Positions 35,284 to 47,005 of a stretch of DNA of 64,000 nt are shown one piece after another (within the stretch, counting starts at the first letter, position 1; every line of letters starts with the position of its first letter). The notes below the pieces were generated by a model. It made no database searches, was not told where the DNA came from, and was given only the letters and a program-made list of their open reading frames with translations. The DNA is from Diphasiastrum complanatum (taxonomy: Eukaryota; Streptophyta; Lycopodiopsida; Lycopodiales; Lycopodiaceae): NCBI GenBank assembly GCA_029204225.1, contig CM055103.1:57666529-57730528 (forward strand). Reading direction: 5' to 3'. Position numbers and translations under genes: made by a program.

Positions 35284-36697
35284 CCAGATATCTGGACGAC
35301 AAAACAGAAAAAGCTGGCAATTGAGTAACTATTTATACTAGAGAGAATGCATAGGATTGAGACTGCACGGAAGGTTTAATACACTATTGCTTTTCAAAGT
35401 GTACTGCCGGTTCAATGTCCCAATGGAGATCCAACTCCCAAAAGTGAAAGCTGGATATGCTTTCTAGCCTCTCTCATTTTTTCTCCATTGATATTTCTTT
35501 AGACTCTTTGCACTATTGTTTATGATAAAAAGACATAAAGTCTTTTATTTTCGTGATGTTCTTTAGCCTTGAGACACTTTCCATGTTTGTACTCATGTAA
35601 GGTCTTATGTTGATTCTAAGCTAAAGTTCTAAACACTAATACATGATTCATCTAGAACATTCCATAAATAACCCCACCTCCCTACTTGCATGCAAGCCAA
35701 ATGAGGGCTTTGTTGAGCTCATGTGGATATAGACGTTGCTCTCAATGACAATGCTGCTCAAATCTTCTATGCAAAAATAATTACTAACATTCAACCAAAC
35801 ACCAATCAGAGGACCATGTGGATCAATCAAATTTTAACTCTCCTGGAACTTCATCATGTGGAAAATTTAGCCATAGATGGATATCCACAAAACTAGTCAA
35901 AGAACAAACCACACATATTGCATCGATAATTAGTCATGCATGGATATATATATTCATGAAACTCACCACAAATGAACCAAGAGATCAAGTAAATAATTTC
36001 CAATTTGAGTGAAAGGTTCCACGTAATTTGTTATAGTATCCACAAAACTAGTCAAAGAGCAAACCGCATACGTTGCATCGCTAACTGATCATGCATGGAT
36101 ATACATTCATGAAAGTGGCTAGAAAGTAAGCAACTAACTAAATCCATTGTTAGTTTGCTAAACGAACAATGCTAATCTTCAAGTATGTCAACCCTTTATT
36201 GGTCTTTTTGTTGATCATTACCAAGATATCAAACCTTTATATTAGGGCTTCACTTTTCTTTATTATAGACAACTACTTTATGCATATTATATTCAATATA
36301 GTCTAGGCTCATTCTCTACAATCCCCTAACCGTGGAGTTGCTATGTTTAGTTCTAAGACTTGTATGTGTGTGTAAATCAAAATGTACAAACATTTCCATG
36401 CTAAGTCTTGTGCTTCAATAACTTATATGCAATTTATTGAATGCAAGCCAAAAACAATAAAACAAAATACACCAGACTCCATACTCCTGTTTTGCATGAA
36501 GTTGTCCTTCGTTTCTTTTTAAAGTTTTTATTTTTTGCCAAATAGACTTTTTTTTGCCCTGATTCATGTTTTTTTCCAATCAATCAATCTCTCAATAAAT
36601 CCTCTCAAATCCATGCCACCAATTAATAATTCCACATGAATCAACCACCCAATTGCCTCTCCAAATCAATCTTTCTATCTTTCTCCCAATCAACCAA

Positions 36698-36700
<3 letters not shown>
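35284..36700. repeat. Block B: upstream flank of D3, duplicated at 60000-61512
   Basis: Landmarks shared with the second copy include GTGGAGATCCAACTCCCAAA-like and GGGCTTTGTTGA stretches, the GGATATATATATTCAT segment, AGTCTAGGCTCATTC, and the CAATCAATCAATCTCTCAA stretch just before a CT tract. It is most simply the ancestral 5' flank of the dioxygenase gene. No gene is supported within it. Confidence 0.7.

Positions 36701-36752
<52 letters not shown>
36701..36752 (+). repeat. (CT)n microsatellite, 52 bp
   Basis: It lies at the same place in block B as the 104-bp tract at 61513-61616. Confidence 0.97.
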
Positions 36753-36755
<3 letters not shown>

Positions 36756-37906
36756 ACTTGCATCCATGCTAGAGTGTCGGGGGACAGTTGCGAATCAGAA
36801 GGGTTGAATGTGAGAGGAGCAACAGTGGTGGCAGGAGTAATGGAGGATGCAATGGTGATGGATGGAGCATCGAACACTGGAAGAGAAGTAGGAGTGGTAT
36901 CAACAGAAGAAACGGGGATGGAGACAGAAACAGATGTGGATGGAATAGGAAGAGAGGTAGCGACAACAGAAATTGGAGTGGGGGGTTGCACGGAAGACGA
37001 AGTGGCGGTGGTTGATGGAGTAGTTAGTGCGGCAGTGGAGACACGTCGTCGGGTAACCGGTGGAGATGTGGATGTAGAGGCAGCGCCATGCATTCGTTTG
37101 TTGGCCATTGTGTTAATGACTGCAGGTTGGGATGAGGTAGATGCTTGAGATGGTGGATAAAGGTTAGTATGTGGCACAAGGGTAGACAGGAGGGCTGAGC
37201 GTTGAAAACTGCGCACTTTCGCCTCGTGAAGTGCACATGCAAAGTTACACAGCAGGGGGTCTGCTGCGATTTGCTCACGATTGTTGGGTTTGATGGAATT
37301 TGTTAGTTCTCGAATAAGGAAGCTATGCCAGTCGTATGGAACAACGGAGGGGTTAGAGAATTCCAGAAAGGATTCCACTATCTGACTCAGCAGCGTAGAT
37401 TGGATTCTATCCTTGCGAAATGTTGAAATAACCAGAAAGTTATTCAACAGATGCGCAGCTGCTTGAATGACGGGTTCCATGATAGCTTCTATCAGGTAAC
37501 CATTGTTAGTCTGGATGGGAATTTTTGGTGTGGTTTGGGTGACGAATGGTTTGATCAGAGCTTTGGCGTGGCGATGGGAGATGGGTTGACGATCACCGGA
37601 CATAATGCCAATGGTGATCATCGAGTCGGCGTTAATCCTAACCTTGTACGTGGTACCTTGGTACAAGAAGTGGAAACGAGCCTTGTCCTCGTCCCAGGTG
37701 GCGTAAGTGTGAAGGACGAGGCCCATGTTAATCTCAGAATGGAAGAGCGCCGAGTAAAAACCCATTGCTTCAAGGAGGGGCCCGGATGTCTGCAGCCATG
37801 GTTGGATCAAAGTGTCAGAGGGTAGAGGCCAAATATGCGTGGCCTCGGGGATGTCACACTGGATCACCTGTTTGGCACCAGAGTCTTCAGAGGATGAGGA
37901 GGCCAT
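36753..37906 (-). CDS. Gypsy downstream accessory ORF (env-position), near intact
   Basis: One open frame runs from ATG at 37906 for about 385 codons before entering the CT tract, where RERERE codons and the end at 36641 are not native. The protein begins MASSSSEDSGAKQ, with a compact region of about 200 residues containing MGFYSALFHSEINMGLVLHT, FHFLYQGTTYKVRIN and NNFLVISTFRKDRI. A Ser/Thr/Pro-rich tail follows from about residue 245. No signal peptide, membrane segment or zinc knuckle is visible. It lies downstream of an integrase in the same orientation, as does the homologue at 9101-11086. Athila-type elements carry an env-like gene in this position, but this protein lacks envelope features; function unknown. 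The C-terminus is lost at block B. Confidence 0.65.
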
Positions 37907-38989
37907 GTTAGCAATTATGATTAGTGGTCGAAAAAGTCAAAAAAGTAGAAAAACGGTGGAAAATGGAAGGAAACAGTAGAAAACTGAGAATAATGAGTGT
38001 TGGATGACAATGATTGTAGTTCAGAGTGTAGATCAATGTTTGATATGAGCAGATGACAGCTGGTAGGAAGTTTGGTTGAAAATAGAAAACTTGGTATTTT
38101 CAGTGGAAATTTCGGCAGAGCTTCGCTAGCAAAGGTGACAAATGACTCGAATTCAGCCCTTATATAGCGGAATTTAGAGTGCGTATTAGGTGAAATTCAG
38201 TTTCCCTTGCTCAGTTCCACCCAGATTTTGGCAGACACCTTCTTCAAAAAATTCTAAGACCTCAGGGAAGTCTCCGAGAGTTCAGAAGGTGATTTGACTG
38301 CTATGCGAAGGTTCAGGCTGTCTGCGAGGGTTCAACTCTTGCAGGAAGTGATCTCTCGCACAACTTGTCCTTGTGATTGGATTTTCAAGATCAGACCATG
38401 TAGGCAGGCTAATTTCACTGCTCTGATTCCATTTAGACACCTTGCAAGAGTTGGTAAGTTGATCTTGATGCTCTGCGAGGGTTCTGAAAATTTTGCTTCT
38501 AGAAACTCTCGCATACACTAAAAAATGATGATTCCTCCATCAGGAACTCTCGCAGAGATTTTCATGGATGCATCTAGGTCAGATCTGGTGATTGTCCAAT
38601 TTTCAAGAGCTATATCCCAGGGGATCTCAGAAAATCATGAAAAAAGTGCTCCTTCAGAGTGTTTTTTAATGAGATCTCAAGATTTTCTGATTTTTAACTT
38701 TTGTAAACTGGTAATCAGCTTCATCTAGGCTTGATCTGACTGTTGGTAGTGCTCTGGAAGTTTTGATGGATTCTTGGTTGTAGATCCCTCAGTCAATTTG
38801 ATAATCTGCTTCCTTTTTTATCCTATCAGGATCTGGATCCTCCTTGGATTCTGATGGATTTTCCGATCCTGCAAGATCTGGCTGAATCTTGATGGATCTA
38901 GCTTGATTTGGCTTGATCTCCTTAGATCTATCGGTAATGGCTGAGCAGATAAGCTTTTTGTAACGTGCCACCCCCAATTTGGATCTGTC
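37907..38989 (-). other. Gypsy spacer between integrase and accessory ORF
   Basis: No gene is seen. Several GCGA(A/G)GGTTC and CTCTCGCA motifs lie at 38300-38560, as in the 8741-9100 spacer of the other Gypsy element. Repeated GATCTGGNTG-like and TTGATGGAT segments fill 38820-38930. It could include an LTR, but I cannot place ends. Confidence 0.45.
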
Positions 38990-40342
38990 TTACTGTGGTG
39001 GCCAGTACTTGTGCAACCGGCTACCATTGATGGGTATGTCGAAGGGCGTCCCATCAAGCTGTTCTAAGTTCACGGCCCCATGATTAAGAATTTCCTTGAT
39101 CCTATAAGGACCTTCGCCCGTGAATTTTAACTTCCCCTTGATCGCCTTGGTTTTAAACATCAGGACCAGATCTCCTGAACAAAGATCCTTCTTTTGTAAT
39201 CTGCGATCATGCCAGGCCTTGCGTCTTTTCTTTTCAGCTGTCAGTGCATGCACAACTAGTAAGCGTGTTTCACAGAGTTTAAGCAGAGCTTCATGGCGTA
39301 GCTGTAGAGATTTAGACTCATTAAGATGTTGCGCGGTGGCAATTCTTAATGAAGGAACTAAAAACTCTACTGGCATCACTGCATCCTGACCATATACAAT
39401 TGGAAGGGTGTTTGATCAGTGCTCCCCTTATATGTTGTCCTGAATGCCCACAGTGCAGCATGCAACTTGTGCTCCCAATCTGATCTGCTAGCTTCAACTG
39501 TTTTCGTGAGCACGCTACACAGGATCTTATTGGATGATTCTCTTTGCCCATTACCACGAGGATAATAAGGCATACTAGTTCTGTGGATCACGAAGAACTC
39601 CTCCAACAGGACCTTGATGGTCTCTTTGATGAAATGCTTCCGCGATCACTGGCTAGTTCCACAGGCACCCAAAGCGCACAATGATATTTTCATAAAGGAA
39701 CTTGGTAGTGGTCCTAGCATTTGCTACTCGTACTGCCTTGGCTTTGACCCATTTGATGAGGTAGTCTGTGGCTACGATTATGTATCGAACCTGGCAACTC
39801 CTTGTTGCAGGGTGAATTGGACCAATATAATACAGTCCCCATTTTTCGAACGGTGCTTGGGCTAAGACTGGGTGCAGTAGATCATAGTTCAATCTCGTTA
39901 GTCTCCTTGCCCTTTCGCACACATCTCACTTTTTCAAGTATTCCTCCGTGTCTTTATGAATCATTGGCCACCAACACCCTTATTGCAGGATCTTGCAACT
40001 GTAATGTCAAATGCAAAATGACCTCCACCCATGCCTTCATGCGAAAGCGAAATGATCTGGGTGGTCTCATGAGGAAGTATACACTGCCGAAGAATTCCGT
40101 CTGGACCTCTTTGGTACAACAAGCTGGCAATCAGCTGATAAGGTCTAGCTTTCAAGATCAATTTCCGTTGTTCCGCCTTTGGTAGTGATTTGTCTGGTTG
40201 GCCCCGCATTAGATATTCAACAATGTCAGCAGCCCATTATGGTCTTGTATCCACGTAAAATAAGGCAGCATCTGCCAGCTCATCGTCGAGTTGGGTTGCA
40301 ATCTCCTTTCCCTTGATTTGTGACACATGATCAACAAGACAA
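38990..40342 (-). pseudogene. Gypsy RNase H tether and integrase, frameshifted
   Basis: Order on the minus strand: tether DHVSQIKGKEIA and DELADAALFYV (40342-40215, with a stop); the H2C2-type zinc region (CILPHETTQIISLSHEG, GMGGGHFAFDIT, 40209-39961); the integrase core start (FEKWGLYYIGPI, YIIVATDYLIKWVKAKAV, 39922-39653), where Tyr replaces the usual first catalytic Asp; the late core (YYPRGNGQRESSNK with the Glu region, 39606-39376); and the C-terminal domain (FTGEGPYRIKEILNHGAVNL, ending HKYWPP at 38990). The C-terminal sequence resembles Athila/Tat-type and not chromovirus integrases; no chromodomain is seen. At least three frame breaks disable it. The accessory ORF follows at 37906. 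Confidence 0.88.
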
Positions 40343-41460
40343 AGCAGACCTCCAGACCGCTACTCTGACAATCTTCAATGGAGCGAGGACACGCAATTCG
40401 AGTACTGCATAGAAGAGCCAGCAACATACCAAGAAGCTATCCAAAGTCCAGAGGGAGAATTTTGGAAGGAGGCAATGTCAGAGGAGGCAAAACGAGGCAT
40501 GGACATTAGAGCCACTGCCAGAAAACAGAAAAGTAGTCGACTACAAATGGGTGTACAAGAAAAAGCTGAAATCAGATGGCACTATTGGCCGCTACAAGGC
40601 AAGGCTTGTCGCAAAGGGCTATAGGCAGAGATGTGGTGTTGACTATTTTGACACATATTTGCCCATGGTCAAGATGACAAGCATAAGGCTACTCCTTGCA
40701 TGTGCCACACAGTACAATCTGGAAAGTCACGAAATTGATGCGAAAACAGCCTTTCTCCACGGAGATCTAGAGGAGGAAATCTTCATGAAGCAACCTGAAG
40801 GCTATGAAGACCCCTAAACAAACAATATGTCTGTCGATTGCAGAGATGCATCTACGGTCTAAAACATGCATCACGAGCCTGGTACAAAAAGCTTGATGGT
40901 CTTCTGAAGTCTCTAGACTTCAATCCTACTCAACCAGACTATAATGTCTACATCAAAAGAGTAGGAAAGGATTTTGTGATACTGACCATTTTTGTGGATG
41001 ATTCATTGATGATAGAAAATTTATTGATGCTAATCAAAGACACAAAGAGTCAAATTTCTGAAAGCTACGAAATCACAGATCTTGGAGAAGCAACAAAATG
41101 CCTAGGGCTGGAGATCATAAGAGATCAAACAAATGGCGAAATGCACTTGAGTCAGTCAGAATACGCCAAAAAAGTGCGAAAGCAGTACCACATGATGGAC
41201 TGCAAAGAGAAAGCCACAACAATGATAGCTGGAGCCAAGCTCACGAAACAGGATTGCCCAAAAACAGAAGAGAAAGAACAGAAGATGGCAGGTATACCCT
41301 ACTTGAACTTAATCGGGAGTCTGATGTACTTGACAATTTGTACCAGACCGGATCTGGCCTTCTCAGTTTATGCATTCAGCCAATTTTGTTCCAATCCTAG
41401 TCTAACACATTGGAAAATGGCCAAATGAATCCTACAGTATCTGAAGGGTATCTAGAATAT
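40343..41460 (+). pseudogene. Copia reverse transcriptase, third lineage
   Basis: In sequence: EPATYQEAIQSPEGEFWKEA, then after a frame change VDYKWVYKKKLKSDGTIGRY, RLVAKGYRQ and IDAKTAFLHGDLEEEIFMKQ. After a TAA at 40815 the frame resumes with RCIYGLKHASRAWYKKLDG, ILTIFVDDSLM (the catalytic motif is FVDD), LGLEIIRDQ and GSLMYLTICTRPDLAFSVYA. It stops before RNase H. Its sequence differs from the Copia elements at 31 and 47 kb. It abuts the antisense Gypsy tether at its left end, which indicates a nested insertion or rearrangement. Confidence 0.88.
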
Positions 41461-42334
<874 letters not shown>

Positions 42335-42345
42335 GATCCATCACT

Positions 42346-42475
42346 AACTCTCTCTCGTTAGAAGTAAGTTTGGCCGCCCACATGGGCGACCAGAGAATAG
42401 GGGGAAAATTAACTCTCTCTCACTAGCAGTAAGTTTGCCCGCCCACACAGGCGGCCAAAGAATAGGGTGAAAATT
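42346..42475 (+). repeat. 65-bp tandem duplication with internal palindrome
   Basis: Units at 42346-42410 and 42411-42475 each start AACTCTCTCTC and end AAAATT. Each contains a GCCGCCCACATGGGCG-type palindrome, with a few differences. Confidence 0.88.
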
Positions 42476-42499
42476 TTTTCAACAAAAAGTGTTTTCGGG

Positions 42500-43224
42500 T
42501 AGCTCACGCTTCCCAGAAACTCAATTTGTTTTAGTATATATAGACGAAGCCTCCTCTTGATCTTGCCCTTTAGACCACTTACTTTTGCTTTTGCCCTTGA
42601 TGAACATAGCCTTCTCTGTAACTTGAGATGTTGATGAAGATCCACCTCTTTTTAAAGCCTATATTCTTCATTGATCAAGATTTTCAAGAGATCTATCAAA
42701 ATTGTCAAAGTCCTTTGAATAGCAAGACTTTGTACAATGTTAGCATGAGCATTCAACAATCCACTATGAATAACTTGAACAAGCTCTCCTTCCTTAATGC
42801 TCTCATCAATGCAAGCTAACTCATCATTCAAAGCTTTTACTCTCAAAACAAAAGTATTTGGACTCTCTTCACTCTTTTGCAAACTTTGAAAGATTTGTCT
42901 TCTTAGAGTCAACACTCTAGAAGTAGACTTGGACTTATAAAGCTTCTTCAAAGTTTTCCAAGCCTCACTTGATGAAGTACACTTAGCAACTTCCTTGAGA
43001 AGTTCATTGGTAACATTCATCTTAATCATATGTAGAGCTCTTTTGGCCCACTTGTCATACCTCACTTGATCTTGTTGTGTTGTTGGCCTCTCTTTCAAAC
43101 CTAGAACAATATCCAAAACATCATTCATCTCAAGAAGTGATTCCATCCTCACGTTCCACAATGAATAGTTACTTGAGGTAAGCCTATCACTGCCTTCCAA
43201 CATGTATCCACTTGATGTAGCCAT
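42500..43224 (-). pseudogene. Copia gag (UBN2 type), C-terminally truncated
   Basis: The minus-strand start is MATSSGYMLEGSDRLTSSNY. It continues with WNVRMESLLEMNDVLDIVLG, CTSSSEAWKTLKKLY, STSRVLTLRRQIFQSLQ and VLRVKALNDELACIDE, to a TAA at 42652. After a frame change it continues with RGGSSSTSQVTEKAMFIKG and KWSKGQDQEE, and is lost near 42520 before the zinc knuckle. It is the same gag family as those at 14822 and 45181. Its primer site and LTR lie upstream at 43807-44539, so the order is LTR, primer site, leader, gag. Confidence 0.85.
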
Positions 43225-43806
43225 GTTGCAATGACCTGATCGTTCTCTTTCAACCTTTTTCAATGCACAAAACACTCTTTTGAAATACAACAAACATTTT
43301 CAAAAAAAAATCACAAAGATATGGAGCCTCTCAATTCTCTTGTACCACTTATACCAAGTTAATCAACACATATAATAGTAAAATCTTGATTAGCCTATGA
43401 TCTATCCTCAATCTAATGACTCTTGCCACTTCCTAAGATAAAAACACACTCAAATGAAGTTCTGTAACCTCGAGATCCAATAAAAAATAGGGTTTTGACA
43501 AAATCACAAAAAAATGATTATTGCGATTTGAACTACATGCAATTGCCTAAAACTTGATATGCAATCTTGTAGCCACCACTTAGGCTTTTTCAATGCTCTA
43601 AAAATCAGCCAAATTCAGTAAGTATTGTGGGAAATCGGAATTGATCAAGAATATAAACCTATTTTGAGTTTTGACCTACAAAAAATCCAATCTACATATG
43701 CAAGATACTCAATTTTTGAGTAGAACTCAATCTAGCATGCTCTAGCATTGATATCTTCTCCAAATCATTGATAGATGTGAATGCTTCCTTCATAAAGTGA
43801 AACACA
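43225..43806 (-). mobile_element. Copia leader between primer site and gag
   Basis: AT-rich leader without open frames of note. It shares TCAAAATTGAGTA-like and TCTAGCATGCTCTA stretches with the leader at 14260-14380. Confidence 0.6.
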
Positions 43807-43819
43807 AGCTCTGATACCT
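43807..43819 (-). promoter_or_regulatory. Primer binding site
   Basis: The minus strand reads AGGTATCAGAGCT right after the LTR end, close to the initiator tRNA-Met site. Confidence 0.75.
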
Positions 43820-44137
43820 TGTGAAAGATTTTAGATCAATCCATAAAATGATCTTGGGTTAGAAAGACAACAAATCACCAATCTTGCCAATGTAGAAAAA
43901 TCAACATCTACACTATGAATGAGATGCAAACTCTAATAGATCGTGATCAAACATCAATCAAAAAATGAAATTAAGTTGTTGTCCATACAAAAAGAGTAAG
44001 CTACTATATTTGACACATGTGGATCTGAAAAATTATAGCATTTAATGAACATTCTACACACAAAATTGCAAGATATCACAAGTATAGTGCACCAATGGAT
44101 AGTAGAACCCAAGAGAACCATGTGTGAGCATGAATGA

Positions 44138-44235
<98 letters not shown>

Positions 44236-44539
44236 CTCATCTTCCCATGAGTTACATCCTTTTATAACAAGTCCAAACCTAAGTTCAAACTTTGGTTTCC
44301 CTCCATAATGAAAAGCCCTACTATTAATGTGACTAGATTCAACGTCTCTACTACTCAATTTGAATCTAAAAGAAACTCGTGTTCTACACTTTCTCACACT
44401 TCCCAGAAGTGTTAATTTAAATGCTTTTAGACTAATATAACTTTTAAAAGTTAAACTCTAAGTCTACTATGAAATTGGCCTCAATTGTCATATAAACAAA
44501 TGTAGCAAATTTTGACTAAACTACTTGAAATCTCTCACA
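43820..44539 (-). mobile_element. Complete LTR, type Y
   Basis: The minus strand starts TGTGAGAGATTTCAAG at 44539 and ends CTTTCACA at 43820, so the ends are inverted repeats. TATAAAA lies at 44260-44266, with a 92-bp GA/CT tract starting 28 bp downstream. It serves as the 3' LTR of the gag unit at 44541-45181 and as the 5' LTR of the gag at 42500-43224, an internal-LTR-internal arrangement. Confidence 0.85.
44141..44232 (+). repeat. (GA)n microsatellite, 92 bp, in an LTR
   Basis: It lies just downstream of the LTR TATA box on the minus strand. Confidence 0.97.
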
Positions 44540-44540
44540 C

Positions 44541-45181
44541 TTGCCTTTTGAGAACATAGCCTCTTCCTCTCCAACTTGAGAAATGGAAGTAGATCCTCCT
44601 CTTGATAGAATCCTAAACTCCTCATTCACCAAGATCTCTTGCAAATCCACCATACTTGGCAAAGCCTTTTGAATAGAAAACTTTGAGCAATATCAGCATG
44701 ATCATCCAACAAGCCATTAAGAACAACTTGGACAAGTTCTACTTCATACATGTTTTCATCAATACATGTTAACTCATCATTGAATGCCTTAACCCTCAAA
44801 ACAAAAGCATGGGCACTTTCTTCCTTCTTTTGCATACATTGAAAGATATGCCTCCTAAGGGTTAGTAACCTTGATGTAGACTTGGACTCGTAAAGCTTCT
44901 TCAAAGCTTCCCAAGCCTCACTAGATGAAGTACATATAGTTACCAACTTTCTTGAGAAGTTCATTTGTCACATTCATCTAGATCATATGAAGTGCTTTCT
45001 TTGGTCTCCTATCATACATCAATTGTTCTTCAGGTGCCAAAGGTCTTTTCTCCACACCTACAAAAATATCCATCAACTCATTCATCTCACGGAGAGACTC
45101 CATTCTCACCTTACAAGTAGAATAGTTGCTTGAGGTAAGACTATCATTGCTTTCCAACATCAAGCCTCCATTTGTAGCCAT
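44541..45181 (-). pseudogene. Copia gag truncated at the LTR (antisense twin of 14822-15471)
   Basis: It starts MATNGGLMLESNDSLTSSNY, then MNELMDIFVGVEKRPLAPEE and KKALHMI with a TAG. After a frame change it reads CTSSSEAWEALKKLYESKS, STSRLLTLRRHIFQCMQKKE and FNDELTCIDENMYEVELVQV. Near 44680 the frame shifts again, giving the LQEILVNEE segment in another frame. It ends at GGCAAG directly against the LTR start TGTGAGAG, exactly as in the plus-strand unit. No knuckle, protease or pol is present. Confidence 0.85.
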
Positions 45182-45204
45182 GTTACAATGTCTTGATCTT
45201 CTCT

Positions 45205-45272
45205 TTCAACCTGTGCGAATGACAATGCAGAAATGAATATAGAAACCCAAAGAGATCACTTCCATAAGCTTG

Positions 45273-45356
<84 letters not shown>

Positions 45357-45588
45357 ACTCTTATCATGCTTGTACACTATATATAACAGGTCCTTGACCT
45401 ATTTGGATGAGCTTGCTTGAGCTTATCAACAATTGGAAGGTTCTAGATCTATACCATCCAACAAACTAGATTCAATGCATCTAAATTATTAGCAATATAA
45501 GTTTATTTCTAACTTTAAAATGCACATTGGCCTAAATTGCCAATTAAACTAGGCATGATAAATCTGAACTAGTTGACAATTTCTCACA
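45205..45588 (-). mobile_element. 5' LTR (type X), internally deleted
   Basis: It starts TGTGAGAAATTGTC at 45588 on the minus strand and has a TATATATA box at 45378-45385. The GA/CT tract starts 25 bp downstream, followed by CATTCAAGCTTATGG. Compared with 13717-14800 it has lost the LTR end, primer site and leader, going straight to the ATTCGCACAGGTTGAAAGAG stretch before gag. The left boundary is approximate. It is inserted in a Copia RNase H fragment. Confidence 0.7.
45276..45353 (+). repeat. (GA)n microsatellite, about 78 bp, in an LTR
   Basis: It lies 25 bp downstream of the LTR TATA box on the minus strand. Confidence 0.97.
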
Positions 45589-45589
45589 C

Positions 45590-45696
45590 AAGCATATCAA
45601 AGTGGCACACCACTTTGTGAGAGAGAATGTTCAAGAAAAGGCCATCATTTTGGAGCATGTGGATACCACATCATGTGTTTCTGATCTTCTCACTAA
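45590..45696 (+). pseudogene. Copia RNase H C-terminal fragment
   Basis: It encodes KHIKVAHHFVRENVQEKA, then ILEHVDTTSCVSDLLTK, the terminal RNase H segment, related to but not identical with 50805-50912. It is cut on the left by the type X LTR. On the right it is joined directly to LTR sequence 186 bp inside the LTR start. Confidence 0.85.
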
Positions 45697-46250
45697 GTAG
45701 ACAAGTGTAATGCTTTTGTTTGATGAATTCCAAGAGGTCCAATAGAAGTTTAGAGGTGGAACCATGTGAGGTCCAATAGGAAATTCAGGTGTGCTTGAAT
45801 ATAGTCAAATAGAATTAAGAGGTGCATGGATCAATGGTCCAATAGGATCAAGAGGTGACAAAGTATGGTCCAATCATAGTTAAGCATAGTGGTAGCTTGT
45901 GGATCTACTAGTATTATTGTACTCCTTATTTTGAAGCTAATTGATTTTGTGATTATATGGATTTTGAGTGTTATTGGATTTCTAGATTTCTCTCTCTACC
46001 CGAGAGCTCATGATGCTTTTTCTCTCTCTACCCGAGGAGAGCAGCTTGTTTTTACTTAGATTATTTTTTGAATACTTCCCACACGTGTGAGTGAGAGTTG
46101 GAAGTGATTGAATGCATGTAGTAGTGTGTTTTTGCCATAGGATCTAAGATTGATCTTGAATCTCAATCTAGTCTTGACCTTGGTGCATCTACACACCTTA
46201 GGAGATCACAAGTACATGTTGTGGACAATCCACACGTGTGAAATTCAACA
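45697..46250 (+). mobile_element. 5' LTR of the large Copia element, 5' truncated
   Basis: It aligns with 51199-51748 of the 3' LTR. By eye I count about 14 substitutions and two small indels over about 550 bp. The first 186 bp are missing. It ends AATTCAACA directly before a primer site. Confidence 0.88.
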
Positions 46251-46263
46251 TGGTATCAAAGCC
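46251..46263 (+). promoter_or_regulatory. Primer binding site of the large Copia element
   Basis: TGGTATCAAAGCC differs by one base from the initiator tRNA-Met type site at 2921. Confidence 0.8.
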
Positions 46264-47005
46264 TACCTAAGGTTACCATGCATTTTGATCCATCTAAGTG
46301 AAAACTTTTCATCAATCTTGAGCTAGAAATTGTCAAGGCCCATTTTCCTAGCTATCTTGTTTAATCTTGCTCAAGAGAGATCAAAAGGACATTGATTGGG
46401 TCTGACCTGGTACTGTACGGAATCAGGTGCTCAGACACGTGTTAGGAACATCCAATTTCAGTTTGGAAGTTCTCTCTCATGCTTGATCCATTTATCTTGG
46501 TTGATAGCTTGTTTTGAAGCTATTTTTGTCTACTTTATGATGCAATCAGTTCCATTCCATTTGGTTGAGCCAATCAGAAGCTATAAGCTTTTGAAGAGGG
46601 TTAGGTAGGGCACCTAGACCTGGGTGGACACATTTGGTTTGGTCAAGAGATTGCTTGGTTGATCCAAAATCACAGTTGTATGCTTGCCAATCTCATCTAT
46701 ATGTGATCTAGGCACTGTTTTGAGATCTTAGCCATTTTGTTTCATGCAATATCATTGTATTTGAGTCAAATTTGGTTTCTTAGTGTACTTCACACGTTCT
46801 AAGAGTGTTTGATCCTAACTTTGCCTATACTCCATCATTTGATGTGAAATAGATCTTGTTTTAGAGAGATTTGAGTAGCTAGTGAGAATCAATTCACAAA
46901 TAGTTGCAAGATCTTTCATAGGAGGAGATAGTACTCTATTATTGGATCGTATAGAGAGTGTGTAGCAACATTTATTGTTCATCATTTGAGGTTTCTTCAC
47001 TTCAA
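46264..47005 (+). mobile_element. Leader of the large Copia element
   Basis: The first about 530 bp are shared with 2934-3454. The remainder, up to the gag ATG, is present only here. No conserved reading frame. Confidence 0.75.

Noticed and set aside
36641-36752. C-terminal RERERE tail of the antisense Gypsy ORF as a real arginine/glutamate domain
   Set aside because: It is the translation of the microsatellite and of block B sequence after the Gypsy break, so it is not native to the protein.
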